From: Candidatus Nanoarchaeia archaeon
Lineage (GTDB): Archaea > Nanobdellota > Nanobdellia > Woesearchaeales > UBA525
DNA length: 64,000 nt
Assembly (NCBI GenBank): GCA_028279755.1
Contig: JANQNB010000010.1
Location: 1-64,000, forward strand
Direction of reading: 5' to 3'
Of this stretch, positions 16,623-24,257 are shown piece by piece (position 1 is the first letter of the stretch; every line of letters begins with the position of its first letter). Below the pieces are notes generated by a model. The model had not been told where the DNA came from and did not search any database. It was given only the letters and a program-made list of their open reading frames with translations. Position numbers and translations under genes: made by a program.

Positions 16623-17621
16623 ATGGATGCAGAAGCGATAACTGTTCAAGAGGAGATGGCACCTGCTGTGCCGAAGAAGATGGAAAAGATCAAGGAAGAT
16701 GCGATCACTGACCTGCCCGGCGTGGGCGCAGCGACAGCGGAAAAGCTGATGAACGCGGGATTTGACGACCTGATGAGCATCGGCGTCGCGACCCCTGGCC
16801 AGATCGTGGACGCGAGCGGCGTGACAGAGATGGTCGCGCGCAAGCTGATCAAGGCAGCTCGTGACTCGCTCGAGATGGGCTTTGTGTCTGGCACGACAGT
16901 GATGGAGAAGCGGAACGCTGTCGAGAAAATCACGACAGGCGTCACCACTTTCGACGAGATCCTCGGTGGCGGCTTTGAAACCGGCTGCATCACCGAATGC
17001 TTCGGCCAGTACGGCTCAGGAAAGACGCAGGTGGCGCACGCTTTGGCTGTGAACACACTGCTCACCTACCCTGACGCCACCATTGTGTACATCGACACAG
17101 AGAACACCTTCAGGCCAGAACGGATCACGCAGTTCGCGAAAGCCCAGAAGCTTGATCCTGAACAAGTCTTGAGCCAGATCAAGGTGGCGAAAGCGTACAA
17201 CAGCGACCATCAGATGTTGCTGGCTGAAAAAGTCGAAGACTTGATCAAGCAAGGCCTTGACGTGAAACTGCTCATCGTTGACAGCTTGACTGCGCACTTC
17301 CGTGCGGAATTCGTCGGCCGCGGCACGCTCGCTGAGCGGCAGCAGAAGCTGAACAAGCACATGCACGTCTTGTCAAAGCTTGCGGACGTGCACAACCTGA
17401 GCGTGTATGTCACCAATCAGGTGATGGCAAAGCCTGATCAGTTCTTCGGCGATCCGACAGAGGCGATCGGCGGCCATATCGTCGGCCACAACAGCACGTT
17501 CCGCATCTATCTGCGCCGCGGCAAGAAAGGCACGCGTGTCGCGAAGCTGGTCGACGCGCCGAACATGCCGGATGCAGAATGCGTCTTCAACGTGACTGAG
17601 CACGGGCTTGAGGACGCTTAA
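16623..17621 (+). CDS. radA: DNA repair and recombination protein RadA
   Basis: 332 residues, the usual length. The N-terminal helix-hairpin-helix domain (about 27-80, LPGVGAATAEKL) is followed by the RecA-type ATPase core with Walker A GQYGSGKTQ (128-136), Walker B LLIVDSLTAHFR, and the L2 region before GGHIVGHNS. RadA is the archaeal Rad51/RecA recombinase that forms filaments on single-stranded DNA. Its 3' end overlaps the convergent coiled-coil gene by 35 bases. Confidence 0.97.
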   Translation: MDAEAITVQEEMAPAVPKKMEKIKEDAITDLPGVGAATAEKLMNAGFDDLMSIGVATPGQIVDASGVTEMVARKLIKAARDSLEMGFVSGTTVMEKRNAVEKITTGVTTFDEILGGGFETGCITECFGQYGSGKTQVAHALAVNTLLTYPDATIVYIDTENTFRPERITQFAKAQKLDPEQVLSQIKVAKAYNSDHQMLLAEKVEDLIKQGLDVKLLIVDSLTAHFRAEFVGRGTLAERQQKLNKHMHVLSKLADVHNLSVYVTNQVMAKPDQFFGDPTEAIGGHIVGHNSTFRIYLRRGKKGTRVAKLVDAPNMPDAECVFNVTEHGLEDA

Positions 17622-18744
17622 GGACCACATTCATGGCGGTGAGTTCCTCTCGTAATGACGCGCGCAACTCTTTTCTGCTTTCTTTTAATTTCTCGATTCT
17701 TTTCAACTCGTGAGACTGCTCTTTCTGCAGCTCCTTCAATTCAGATCTGAGCGTTTTCAGCGCGACAGATGACTCTATCCCATATTCTTTGCCAGGCCTT
17801 ATCCCTGCTCTCTTCTCATTGATCAGCTTGACTTTTGTTATGATCGCTTCGCTGTTCATGTTAGCCTCGTCGAGCAGTGCGAGAAGAGTCGTTCCGTTAT
17901 CTTTCTCAAGGGCAATTGCGAAGCCTTCTTTGTGGGCTCTGACTTTGCTCATCTGTTTCTGGCTGACGTGGAAGATGTTCGCGAGCGCTTTGAAATTGAT
18001 CATGCTTCTCAGTTGATGGATATCCAGTTCTAATGCTCTCACACTCGATTCGCGCTCTGCTTCTTTCTGCTGCGCCGCTGCTGAACTCTTGCTGTTCTCT
18101 GCCGCGATGCGCCGCTCTTCGCGCTGACTCTTCTTCACCTTCTCATTCAATGAGCCGATGTTCTTCTCGATCTCGTGAATGCTCTCTTCGATCTCATCGA
18201 GCTGACTGACTTTCTGGCGGAGGAACGATGTTCTTTCTGAGGAGGTGATCACCCCTTTCTTCTTCTCTGCAAGTTTTTCCAGATCTCTGGAGAAGCTGGT
18301 GACGATTCTCTTGACCTCGGCTAGCTCTTTTCCAATCAAGAGGCTGGCTTTTTCGTAGCTGACGTGGGATTTCCTGTAGAATTCTGCGAGAGTGTTTCTC
18401 ATCAGGACAAGATAGGGTCCTAAGTTCTCCTCCTCAGAGTCGTAGAGGCTCTCTTTCAGATTGTTCACGTGTGTGATATAGTTGTTGCGGTTGCTTTTGA
18501 CTATCGACTCAGCCCTCCCACCCGCTTTTCTCGCTTCGAGATCAACCTCTTTCAAGACAGAGACTCCCTCTTCCAATCCTTTGTTCAGTTCTTCAACGCG
18601 TTTCTGCATCAGCAGGAAGGTTTCGCGCTCTTCATCTCCAATCTCTGTTTCTCGCTTCTCAATCCACGGGTCGAGTTCGTCGAAATTGAGTGTTGTCTCT
18701 TCAGCGCTCTTGACAAGGCCTTTCAGAAAGTCTGCCACACCCAT
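17587..18744 (-). CDS. Long coiled-coil protein, unknown
   Basis: 385 residues from ATG 18744, about 25 bases after a TATA box (18767-18775). Almost the whole protein is charged heptad-like helix (repeated Glu/Lys with Leu/Ile), with a more globular segment around residues 245-310. Similar coiled-coil proteins can be structural, cytoskeletal or ESCRT-like, but no signature decides. The stop lies inside radA, giving a 35-base antisense overlap of the two 3' ends. Confidence 0.8.
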   Translation of the reverse strand: MGVADFLKGLVKSAEETTLNFDELDPWIEKRETEIGDEERETFLLMQKRVEELNKGLEEGVSVLKEVDLEARKAGGRAESIVKSNRNNYITHVNNLKESLYDSEEENLGPYLVLMRNTLAEFYRKSHVSYEKASLLIGKELAEVKRIVTSFSRDLEKLAEKKKGVITSSERTSFLRQKVSQLDEIEESIHEIEKNIGSLNEKVKKSQREERRIAAENSKSSAAAQQKEAERESSVRALELDIHQLRSMINFKALANIFHVSQKQMSKVRAHKEGFAIALEKDNGTTLLALLDEANMNSEAIITKVKLINEKRAGIRPGKEYGIESSVALKTLRSELKELQKEQSHELKRIEKLKESRKELRASLREELTAMNVVLKRPQARAQSR

Positions 18745-18790
18745 AGGCCTGTGGAGTGAGGCACGATATATAAACACTGACTTTCAATTA

Positions 18791-18800
18791 AATTTATAAG
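18791..18800 (+). promoter_or_regulatory. TATA box for the TRAM-protein gene
   Basis: aatttataag stands 63 bases before ATG 18863, which implies a leader of about 40 bases containing GGTGGG close to the start. It is back to back with the TATA box of the opposite coiled-coil gene. Confidence 0.5.
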
Positions 18801-18862
18801 CCTTCTCTCGATTGTGTGACCTGCGGGCACAGCTCGTCAAGAAACTAGGTGGGTACTAGACA

Positions 18863-19225
18863 ATGTATGGGAACCAATACCAGAGCACCCCTCCTGTGAA
18901 TGAGGGTGAAGAGTTGGATGTGACGATAGAGGCTGTCGGCGAGAAAGGCGACGGCATCGCGAAGAAGGACGGCTTTGTCATCTTCGTGCCAGGCACCAAG
19001 GCTGGCGATGAGGTACGCATCAAGGTGACGCGCGTCTTGTCAAAAGTTGGATTCGGCGAGAAGATCGGCGAGGCAGAAAAAAAGGCTCCGAAGGAGGAGA
19101 AGCCTGCAGAGCCAGAGTTCGATCCGCAACCAGAGCTTGACAGCGAGGATTTCGGTGACGAGCCTGAAGACGCTGATCCTGGCGACGAGCCGGAAACGGA
19201 CGAGGAAGCGCCTGAAAAGGAGTAA
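18863..19225 (+). CDS. TRAM-domain RNA-binding protein with acidic tail
   Basis: 120 residues. The TRAM domain spans about residues 14-68 (EELDVTIEAVGEKGDG ... GFVIFVPGT ... VRIKVTRV). TRAM is a beta-barrel that binds RNA, and stand-alone archaeal TRAM proteins have been described as RNA chaperone-like. Here the domain is followed by about 50 residues dominated by Glu, Asp and Pro, unlike the short stand-alone forms. The tail could hold partners or mimic RNA. Confidence 0.9.
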   Translation: MYGNQYQSTPPVNEGEELDVTIEAVGEKGDGIAKKDGFVIFVPGTKAGDEVRIKVTRVLSKVGFGEKIGEAEKKAPKEEKPAEPEFDPQPELDSEDFGDEPEDADPGDEPETDEEAPEKE

Positions 19226-19257
19226 GCTTTTAGTTCGAAACCCTTTTCACAATTCTC

Positions 19258-19758
19258 ATGCGATTATTCGTAGCTGTGGATCTCTCGCCCGAACTGACGA
19301 GTGAGTTGGAGAAGATTGAAGCCGAGCTTGCAGACACGCCGCTGCGTTTCATGCCACCGAAAGACATCCATTTGACATTGAAATTCCTTGGCGAAGTCCA
19401 GGAGGCGAAATTGGATAAGGTGAAAGTGGCATTATCTGAAGTTGCGTTCTCACCCTTCAAGTTGCAGACAACAAAGCTCGGAACGTTTCCACGGGTCTTT
19501 TGGCTTGGAGTCAAGCTGACAAAGGACCTTGCGCAACTGCAGAAGAACATCCAGCGTGCTGTCCGTCCGTTTGCGTTGAACGATCCGCGGCCGTACAAGC
19601 CGCACTTGACCATTGCGCGTTTCAGATCGCCTGATGATCGCAAGCACGCCGTCGATCGCCGCATCGAAATCAAGTGGAAAGTCGAGCATTTCACTCTGTA
19701 CAAGAGCACTTTGACGCCACGCGGCCCTGTCTATGAAGCGCTCGCGAGATTCTCTTAA
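19258..19758 (+). CDS. thpR: RNA 2',3'-cyclic phosphodiesterase
   Basis: 166 residues with the two 2H-phosphoesterase motifs HLTLKFLG (H39 region) and HLTIARF (near residue 119). The family, long called 2'-5' RNA ligase, opens 2',3'-cyclic phosphates at RNA ends. Size and start (MRLFVAVDLSPE) are typical. It follows the TRAM gene by 32 bases and has its own weak A/T box, so it may form one RNA-metabolism transcript. Confidence 0.92.
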   Translation: MRLFVAVDLSPELTSELEKIEAELADTPLRFMPPKDIHLTLKFLGEVQEAKLDKVKVALSEVAFSPFKLQTTKLGTFPRVFWLGVKLTKDLAQLQKNIQRAVRPFALNDPRPYKPHLTIARFRSPDDRKHAVDRRIEIKWKVEHFTLYKSTLTPRGPVYEALARFS

Positions 19759-19776
19759 TACTACTAAATAGTAGTA
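19759..19776. promoter_or_regulatory. Inverted-repeat operator candidate
   Basis: Perfect 7-base arms TACTACT and AGTAGTA with spacer AAAT lie directly upstream of the TATA box (ctttataaag, 19779-19788) of the gene at 19810, over the BRE position. A regulator bound here would block TFB/TBP. Confidence 0.5.
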
Positions 19777-19809
19777 AACTTTATAAAGGAAGAGTCCTTA
19801 AGAACTCTT

Positions 19810-20364
19810 ATGACTCTCAGACGCCTCATCCGAGAAGCAATGCCTGCTGTCCGAGTCCCAAAAAAGGGTTTCTACACACCTCCACCTATTCACGCCGCAG
19901 TCATCTCGCGGATAGCGATGGACACTCTTCCAGGTAATAAGGAACTCTCTGAGCACATGCGTCTCGTCCGGAGGCACCTGGTCGGCCATAACTACACCCA
20001 CAACTGGAAAGGCAACCTCGCCGGTCCGACTGCCTACAACTGGGTCGACCCGCGTGCCAGGCTCTGGCTCAAGATCGACGCTCCTACAGGGTACTTCACC
20101 CAAGTACCAATCAACGCCATCCTCGGAAAGCTCAACGACCGGCAAGCAGAGCAGTTCGCTGATCCTGATTATCATCCTGACCGATCACAACGCCTTGGAG
20201 AAGCACTGGATGCAGGAGAGCATCACCTCGCGCTCACCCCTATCCGACTCAATTATAATATTCGAACCGGCTGCATTGACATTGGTGATGGCATCCACCG
20301 CCTCAAAGAGGTAGCGCAACGACGCAAGAGGACAATCAACGCCAAAGTCTCTTTGGAAGAATAA
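19810..20364 (+). CDS. ParB/sulfiredoxin-like protein, tentative
   Basis: 184 residues. The C-terminal part has IDIGDGIHRLKEVAQRRKR (about 155-173), which resembles the D-G-x-H-R motif of ParB N-terminal-like and sulfiredoxin-like folds, where the loop binds nucleotide. The preceding segment (TPIRLNYNIRTG) fits the strand expected before it. Its own promoter has a perfect dyad, so expression is probably controlled. Start ATG 19810 follows a TATA box by 24 bases. Confidence 0.75.
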   Translation: MTLRRLIREAMPAVRVPKKGFYTPPPIHAAVISRIAMDTLPGNKELSEHMRLVRRHLVGHNYTHNWKGNLAGPTAYNWVDPRARLWLKIDAPTGYFTQVPINAILGKLNDRQAEQFADPDYHPDRSQRLGEALDAGEHHLALTPIRLNYNIRTGCIDIGDGIHRLKEVAQRRKRTINAKVSLEE

Positions 20365-20380
20365 TTTTCTTTATAGAAAA
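20365..20380 (+). promoter_or_regulatory. Upstream element TATAGAAAATAA, copy before rpsB
   Basis: TTTTCTTTATAGAAAA is a near-palindrome nine bases upstream of the TATA box of the rpsB transcript (ccttataaac, 20389-20398). It belongs to the family seen at 12996, 25615 and 51924. Confidence 0.45.
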
Positions 20381-20412
20381 TAAATAAACCTTATAAACAC
20401 TTCACCTCTCCT

Positions 20413-20510
20413 GAGCGCCATTACCCACGCTTCCTATGTGAGAAGCGGCCTGTAGCGGGTGATAATAGCTGCGGAACGATTCTGATCGATTCCGTCAAAT
20501 GGTAGCACCA
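20413..20510 (+). ncRNA. Candidate structured RNA or leader upstream of rpsB
   Basis: About 20 bases after a TATA box the sequence can fold into a three-way structure. An outer helix pairs CCATT (20418-20422) with AATGG (20498-20502). One arm is ACCC/GGGT enclosing CGCTTC/GAAGCG. A second arm is CGGAACGAT / ATCG-A-TTCCG with a four-base loop. There is no long reading frame. It could be an independent small RNA or the folded leader of rpsB, which starts 140 bases downstream after a second palindromic element. It does not match a tRNA. Confidence 0.35.
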
Positions 20511-20513
20511 CGT

Positions 20514-20621
20514 GCGCCATCGCGGCCACTTACTCACCCTCCGGGTGAGCAAGGGACGGCACCTCGCGATTATGAGCTTCGCTCATGCTCGGTGCCGTGC
20601 TTCATGCCAAGGCGATGGCGC
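20514..20621. repeat. Nested palindromic repeat element, copy 2
   Basis: Outer arms GCGCCATCGC (20514-20523) and GCGATGGCGC (20612-20621) equal those of copy 1 at 2348-2500. Inside are CTCACCC/GGGTGAG, ACGGCACC/GGTGCCGT and ATGAGC/GCTCAT. It ends 29 bases before the rpsB start codon, so it probably lies within the rpsB leader. Confidence 0.7.
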
Positions 20622-20649
20622 TGATTGTGGCGCTGCGGAAGGTGAAACC

Positions 20650-21249
20650 ATGGCAGACGAAAACCTGCTTGTCGCGAATGAGGAATACCTCAAGGCAGGC
20701 ATCCACATCGGAACGAAATTCAAGACCAAGTACATGAAGGACTTCATCTACAAGACACGGCCAGACGGCTTGTCTGTGTTGAACATCGAAGAGATCGACA
20801 AACGCATCAGGATCGCGACGAGCTTCCTCGCCAAGTACGAGCCGAGCGACATCGTGGTCATCAGCCGACGTGAAAACGGCTGGAAAGGCGTGAAGAAGAT
20901 GGCAGAACTGCTCGGCGTGAAGTTCTTCGCTGGCCGCTACCCGCCTGGCGTGCTGACAAACACGCAGCTGCGCGACTTTGTCGAAGCCAAGATCCTCGTG
21001 ATCAGCGATCCCTGGCCAGACCGGAACGCGATCACTGACGCGCTGAAGATCGGCATCCCGGTCATCGCGTTCTGCGACACGAACAACGCAGCGAACAACA
21101 TCGATCTTGTCGTGCCGTGCAACAACAAGGGAAAGAAAAGCCTGGGCATCCTGTTCTACCTGCTCACGAAAGGTGTGATGGAAGCGAAAGGACTGCACAA
21201 CAAGGGACAAGCCTTCCCGCACAGCATCGACGACTTCACGACTGAATAA
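20650..21249 (+). CDS. rpsB: 30S ribosomal protein S2
   Basis: 199 residues from ATG 20650 with a strong ribosome site (GGAAGGTG) just upstream; extending the frame further upstream would run into the palindromic element and gives non-S2 sequence. Archaeal S2 features: AGIHIGTKFKTKYMKDFIY, GLSVLNIEEIDKRIR, SRRENGWKG, FAGRYPPGVLTN and the PVIAFCDTNN loop. S2 is on the back of the small subunit. Transcription probably starts about 235 bases upstream, so the leader is unusually long for an archaeal ribosomal gene. Confidence 0.96.
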   Translation: MADENLLVANEEYLKAGIHIGTKFKTKYMKDFIYKTRPDGLSVLNIEEIDKRIRIATSFLAKYEPSDIVVISRRENGWKGVKKMAELLGVKFFAGRYPPGVLTNTQLRDFVEAKILVISDPWPDRNAITDALKIGIPVIAFCDTNNAANNIDLVVPCNNKGKKSLGILFYLLTKGVMEAKGLHNKGQAFPHSIDDFTTE

Positions 21250-21257
21250 ACACTTTC

Positions 21258-21566
21258 TTATTTTCCAAAAACAAGGTTGTACAGAAATATCAATATCGTT
21301 GCCAGAATGTAGTAGATGATCAGGTTGATGATGAAGGCGATGATGAGCTCGACCATGCCGGGAGAGGCAGTGCTGACTGCATCAATCCCGCCTTGCTGCG
21401 TGCCGCTCAGCAGGTTGTAGATGCTCAGGCCGATGAAGAGCCCGCTGGTCACCTGCCCGCCGCCCATATTGCTGAACACGATCAGGCCGACGCCGAACAA
21501 TATCACGATCAGGAAGAAATGCGCGATGGAATGATGCTTAACTTTCAATCTGCTCCACCCCGTCAT
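21258..21566 (-). CDS. Small polytopic membrane protein, unknown
   Basis: 102 residues from ATG 21566; a TTG at 21578 is in frame. Hydrophobic helices lie at about 16-34 and 70-98, with a third, weaker one between. It overlaps the 3' end of radB by 29 bases, so it is cotranscribed or at least coupled. The ends are short and basic. No family recognised. Confidence 0.65.
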   Translation of the reverse strand: MTGWSRLKVKHHSIAHFFLIVILFGVGLIVFSNMGGGQVTSGLFIGLSIYNLLSGTQQGGIDAVSTASPGMVELIIAFIINLIIYYILATILIFLYNLVFGK

Positions 21567-22221
21567 CGGTGATGACAAACAAAGCCTCCTTCTCTGGTAG
21601 CGATCGATGCTTCTGCAAAGCGAGCCCGCGCTTGCCGCCAGTGAACCGTTTCAATTCGATCAGGCACTTTGACGCATACCGAAGAATATCGCCGCCGACC
21701 ATCTTGGTCTTGCCCTCGTTCTCGACATCAGCGTACACCTGATTCGTGACAAGCACCGGGATGTGCTTCTTGCGCGCGATCTCGGTCAAGTACGACAGCT
21801 GCAACCCGAGCTCGCGATTCACGCTATAGGTATCCTTGCTTTTCGCCAGCTCCAAGCGGTACAACATCGCAGCACCATCAAGAATAATGACACCTACTTT
21901 GCTCGTGACGATCTTGCGCAGTTTCTCAAAGGCCTTCCGCTGCTCTTCGAACGTGGTCGGTTTCAGGAACACTGTCCGTTTGAGTATCTCTTCGTACTCG
22001 CCAGTCAGCTGCTTGAACCGCGACAAGCTGAAATTCCCTTCAGTGTCGATGTAGACGATCCGCTTGCCAGCCAGTTGCTCGCTGTTTGCCATGGCCAGCA
22101 GGAGAAAATTCGTCTTGCCGCTGCCAGGCGGTCCATAAAGACACGTCAGCACATCCTTCTCATAGCCACCTTCCAGGAGCCAGTCCATGAGTTCGCAGCC
22201 GCTCCCGATCCGTGTCTCCAT
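21538..22221 (-). CDS. radB: DNA repair protein RadB
   Basis: 227 residues, the usual size of archaeal RadB, a RecA-core paralog of RadA without the helix-hairpin-helix domain. Walker A is GPPGSGKTN (30-38); Walker B is VGVIILDGAAMLY; TNQVYAD and GGDILRYASKCLIEL are typical RadB C-terminal features. RadB assists RadA in homologous recombination. Confidence 0.93.
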   Translation of the reverse strand: METRIGSGCELMDWLLEGGYEKDVLTCLYGPPGSGKTNFLLLAMANSEQLAGKRIVYIDTEGNFSLSRFKQLTGEYEEILKRTVFLKPTTFEEQRKAFEKLRKIVTSKVGVIILDGAAMLYRLELAKSKDTYSVNRELGLQLSYLTEIARKKHIPVLVTNQVYADVENEGKTKMVGGDILRYASKCLIELKRFTGGKRGLALQKHRSLPEKEALFVITDDGVEQIES

Positions 22222-22364
22222 AGCGTGAGGATGCCCGGGCGCTTTATATCGTTTTGGCTCGTTTTCCCGAGGAAAATTTTGTTATCCCTGGAGAATGAGA
22301 AGAATCGGAATCTTTTTAAGCCCTCTCGGGTTCTTCCCCTCGGTAACAATCACGGGTGGTACGC

Positions 22365-24017
22365 GTGGCAAAATCTAAGAAGAAAAGATCCAATAATGGA
22401 AAAAATGGCAAGAACGAGCCGGATTCAGGCCTGTGGCCGATTCTAGGAGCGGCGATCATTCTGGTGCTGATCATCGCAGCGATACTGCTGCTCAGCAATC
22501 AGGACACCGGGATGCCGGCTGAGGCGAGCGAAGCCGAAGTGCTGCAAGCCTTCCGCGACCGCGGCGTCTCTGAGATCATCATTCAGGACCTGGCACGGGA
22601 TTTCGCGAGCGGCGACTATACCTTGAAAGAGCTCAAGACCAACTATCCCGGCTTTGAAGAGGACATCGATGCAGTGCATGACCAGCTTGCTGTCGTCGAA
22701 GACGAGGTCATCGCAACAGTGAACGGCGACCCGATCACGCAGAACGAGCTTGCCACGCAGATTGCGCTCCTGCCAGAGCCGTACCAGCAGCTCTTCACAG
22801 AGGAGCAGGTGCTCCAGGAGATCATCGACGAGCGGCTCCTGATGCAGGAAGGCGCGCGACAGGGCATTGTGGTGAGCGATGAAGACGTCGACGCCGCCTA
22901 TCAGGAATTGCTTGTGCAGAGCCAGTTGACTGAGGAGCAGCTCCTGGCGAACCTCCAGAGCTTTGGCCTCGACAATGACGATCTGAAGAACATGCTGCAC
23001 CGACAGCTCATGATCTCACGCGTGCTGAACACGAGCGTGAATGTCAACTTGTCAGTGAGCGAGGAAGAGGTGAAGCGTTTCTACGCTGACAACGAAGCAG
23101 CATTCCAGGCAGACGCGCAGGTGACGGTGAAGCACATCCTCTTCGCGACAAGCGAAGAGATCAGCGCTGAGGACGCGCAGGCAGCTGCCGAAGACGCGCT
23201 CGCACGCTATGACGACAGCGAAGACTTCTGCGACCTTGTTGCAGAACTGACTGCTGACGTCGGCTCGCGCGAGAACTGCGGCGAGTACACCTTCGGCCGT
23301 GGCTTCATGGTGCCGGAATTCGAGGAAGTGAGCTTCCGCCTTGCGGCAGAGGAGACTGAGATCGTGCTGACCCAGTTCGGCGCGCATCTCGTGCTGAAGA
23401 TCGAGGACCTTGACGCGACCACGACCCCGTACGAGGACGTCCGCGATGAGATCGAAGCCCGCTTGATTTCGCAGCAGCGCACCGAGCGCTACCAGGCGTA
23501 CATTCAGGAGCTCAGGGAAAACGCAGAGATCATCTTTGCCGGTGAAGAGCCTGAGGAATCGACAGGAACCTCGGTCGAGATCGTTCCGCCAGAAGATACA
23601 GAACCGGTTGAGCCTGAGGAGCCAGTGACTGAGGTTGAAGAGCCGACTCCTGAGGAAAGCGCTCCTGAAGTGGAAGTCGAGGACCTGGAAGTCATCGTTC
23701 CTGAGACACCAAGCGAACCAGTCGAGCCTATCGAAGTGTCAGTGACGACCGGCGATGCTGAGACGGAAGAAGTCGACGACCTAGCCGGCTGCCTTGCCGA
23801 CAAGGACGTGACGCTCTACATGGCGGCATGGGCCACTGCATCAGTGGACGAGGCAGAAGCGTATGCAGGCATGGTCACTGTGCTCGACTGTGCTGGCGAC
23901 GACGAAGCCACGTGCCTCGAGGCTGATGTGAACGCCTATCCGAGCTGGAATGTCGAAGGCGAACAACACTGGGGTCGCCTGTCAGAGCAAGAGCTCGCAG
24001 CCATGGCTGGCTGCTAA
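22365..24017 (+). CDS. Membrane-anchored SurA/PpiC-type PPIase with degenerate thioredoxin-like domain
   Basis: 550 residues from GTG 22365 (site GGGTGG five bases upstream; GTG 22356 is the alternative). A lysine-rich head and one transmembrane helix (about 24-43) anchor it outward. SurA-N-like helices follow, then a parvulin/PpiC domain (about 235-345, VTVKHILFA ... GRGFMVPEFEE ... FGAHLVLKIED). A Glu/Pro/Val-rich linker of about 85 residues leads to a C-terminal thioredoxin-like domain (about 476-550). There the expected WCxxC is W489-ATASV, so both active cysteines are gone, while the cis-proline motif AYPSW (P526) remains. It is probably an extracytoplasmic folding factor whose last domain binds but does not oxidise clients. 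Confidence 0.9.
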   Translation: MAKSKKKRSNNGKNGKNEPDSGLWPILGAAIILVLIIAAILLLSNQDTGMPAEASEAEVLQAFRDRGVSEIIIQDLARDFASGDYTLKELKTNYPGFEEDIDAVHDQLAVVEDEVIATVNGDPITQNELATQIALLPEPYQQLFTEEQVLQEIIDERLLMQEGARQGIVVSDEDVDAAYQELLVQSQLTEEQLLANLQSFGLDNDDLKNMLHRQLMISRVLNTSVNVNLSVSEEEVKRFYADNEAAFQADAQVTVKHILFATSEEISAEDAQAAAEDALARYDDSEDFCDLVAELTADVGSRENCGEYTFGRGFMVPEFEEVSFRLAAEETEIVLTQFGAHLVLKIEDLDATTTPYEDVRDEIEARLISQQRTERYQAYIQELRENAEIIFAGEEPEESTGTSVEIVPPEDTEPVEPEEPVTEVEEPTPEESAPEVEVEDLEVIVPETPSEPVEPIEVSVTTGDAETEEVDDLAGCLADKDVTLYMAAWATASVDEAEAYAGMVTVLDCAGDDEATCLEADVNAYPSWNVEGEQHWGRLSEQELAAMAGC

Positions 24018-24023
24018 ACACTT

Positions 24024-24257
24024 TCACTTTTTTCTTGTTATTCCTGATGTTTGTACTGCAAAGTGTAGTTGTCGTGCTTCGTAGTCAAGACCGACATATG
24101 GTGTGTCAGATGGTGGGCTGTTCATCACCGCATTGTGAAGTGCGTATGCTGAAAGGGTGAGAGCGGCAATCTCGGTGAGAATGACTGCCCCCATCAGGAG
24201 CCGCTGACTTCTCGTTCGTGCTGTTGTTTGTTCTGTAGGGATTTCGTACGATTTCAT
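24024..24257 (-). CDS. Small single-pass membrane protein (77 aa)
   Basis: 77 residues with a polar head (MKSYEIPTEQTTARTRSQR), one hydrophobic helix (about 21-44) and a polar tail. Its ATG overlaps the stop of the large HTH protein by four bases (ATGA), so the two are translated together. A membrane partner or anchor for the regulator is a reasonable guess. Confidence 0.65.
   Translation of the reverse strand: MKSYEIPTEQTTARTRSQRLLMGAVILTEIAALTLSAYALHNAVMNSPPSDTPYVGLDYEARQLHFAVQTSGITRKK
24028..24033 (+). terminator. Poly-T terminator after PPIase gene
   Basis: Six consecutive T follow the stop codon by ten bases, at the junction with the convergent 77-aa gene. Confidence 0.4.

Noticed and set aside
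20413-20510. tRNA gene
   Set aside because: The segment ends in CACCA-like sequence, but no cloverleaf, T-loop or anticodon arm can be drawn.
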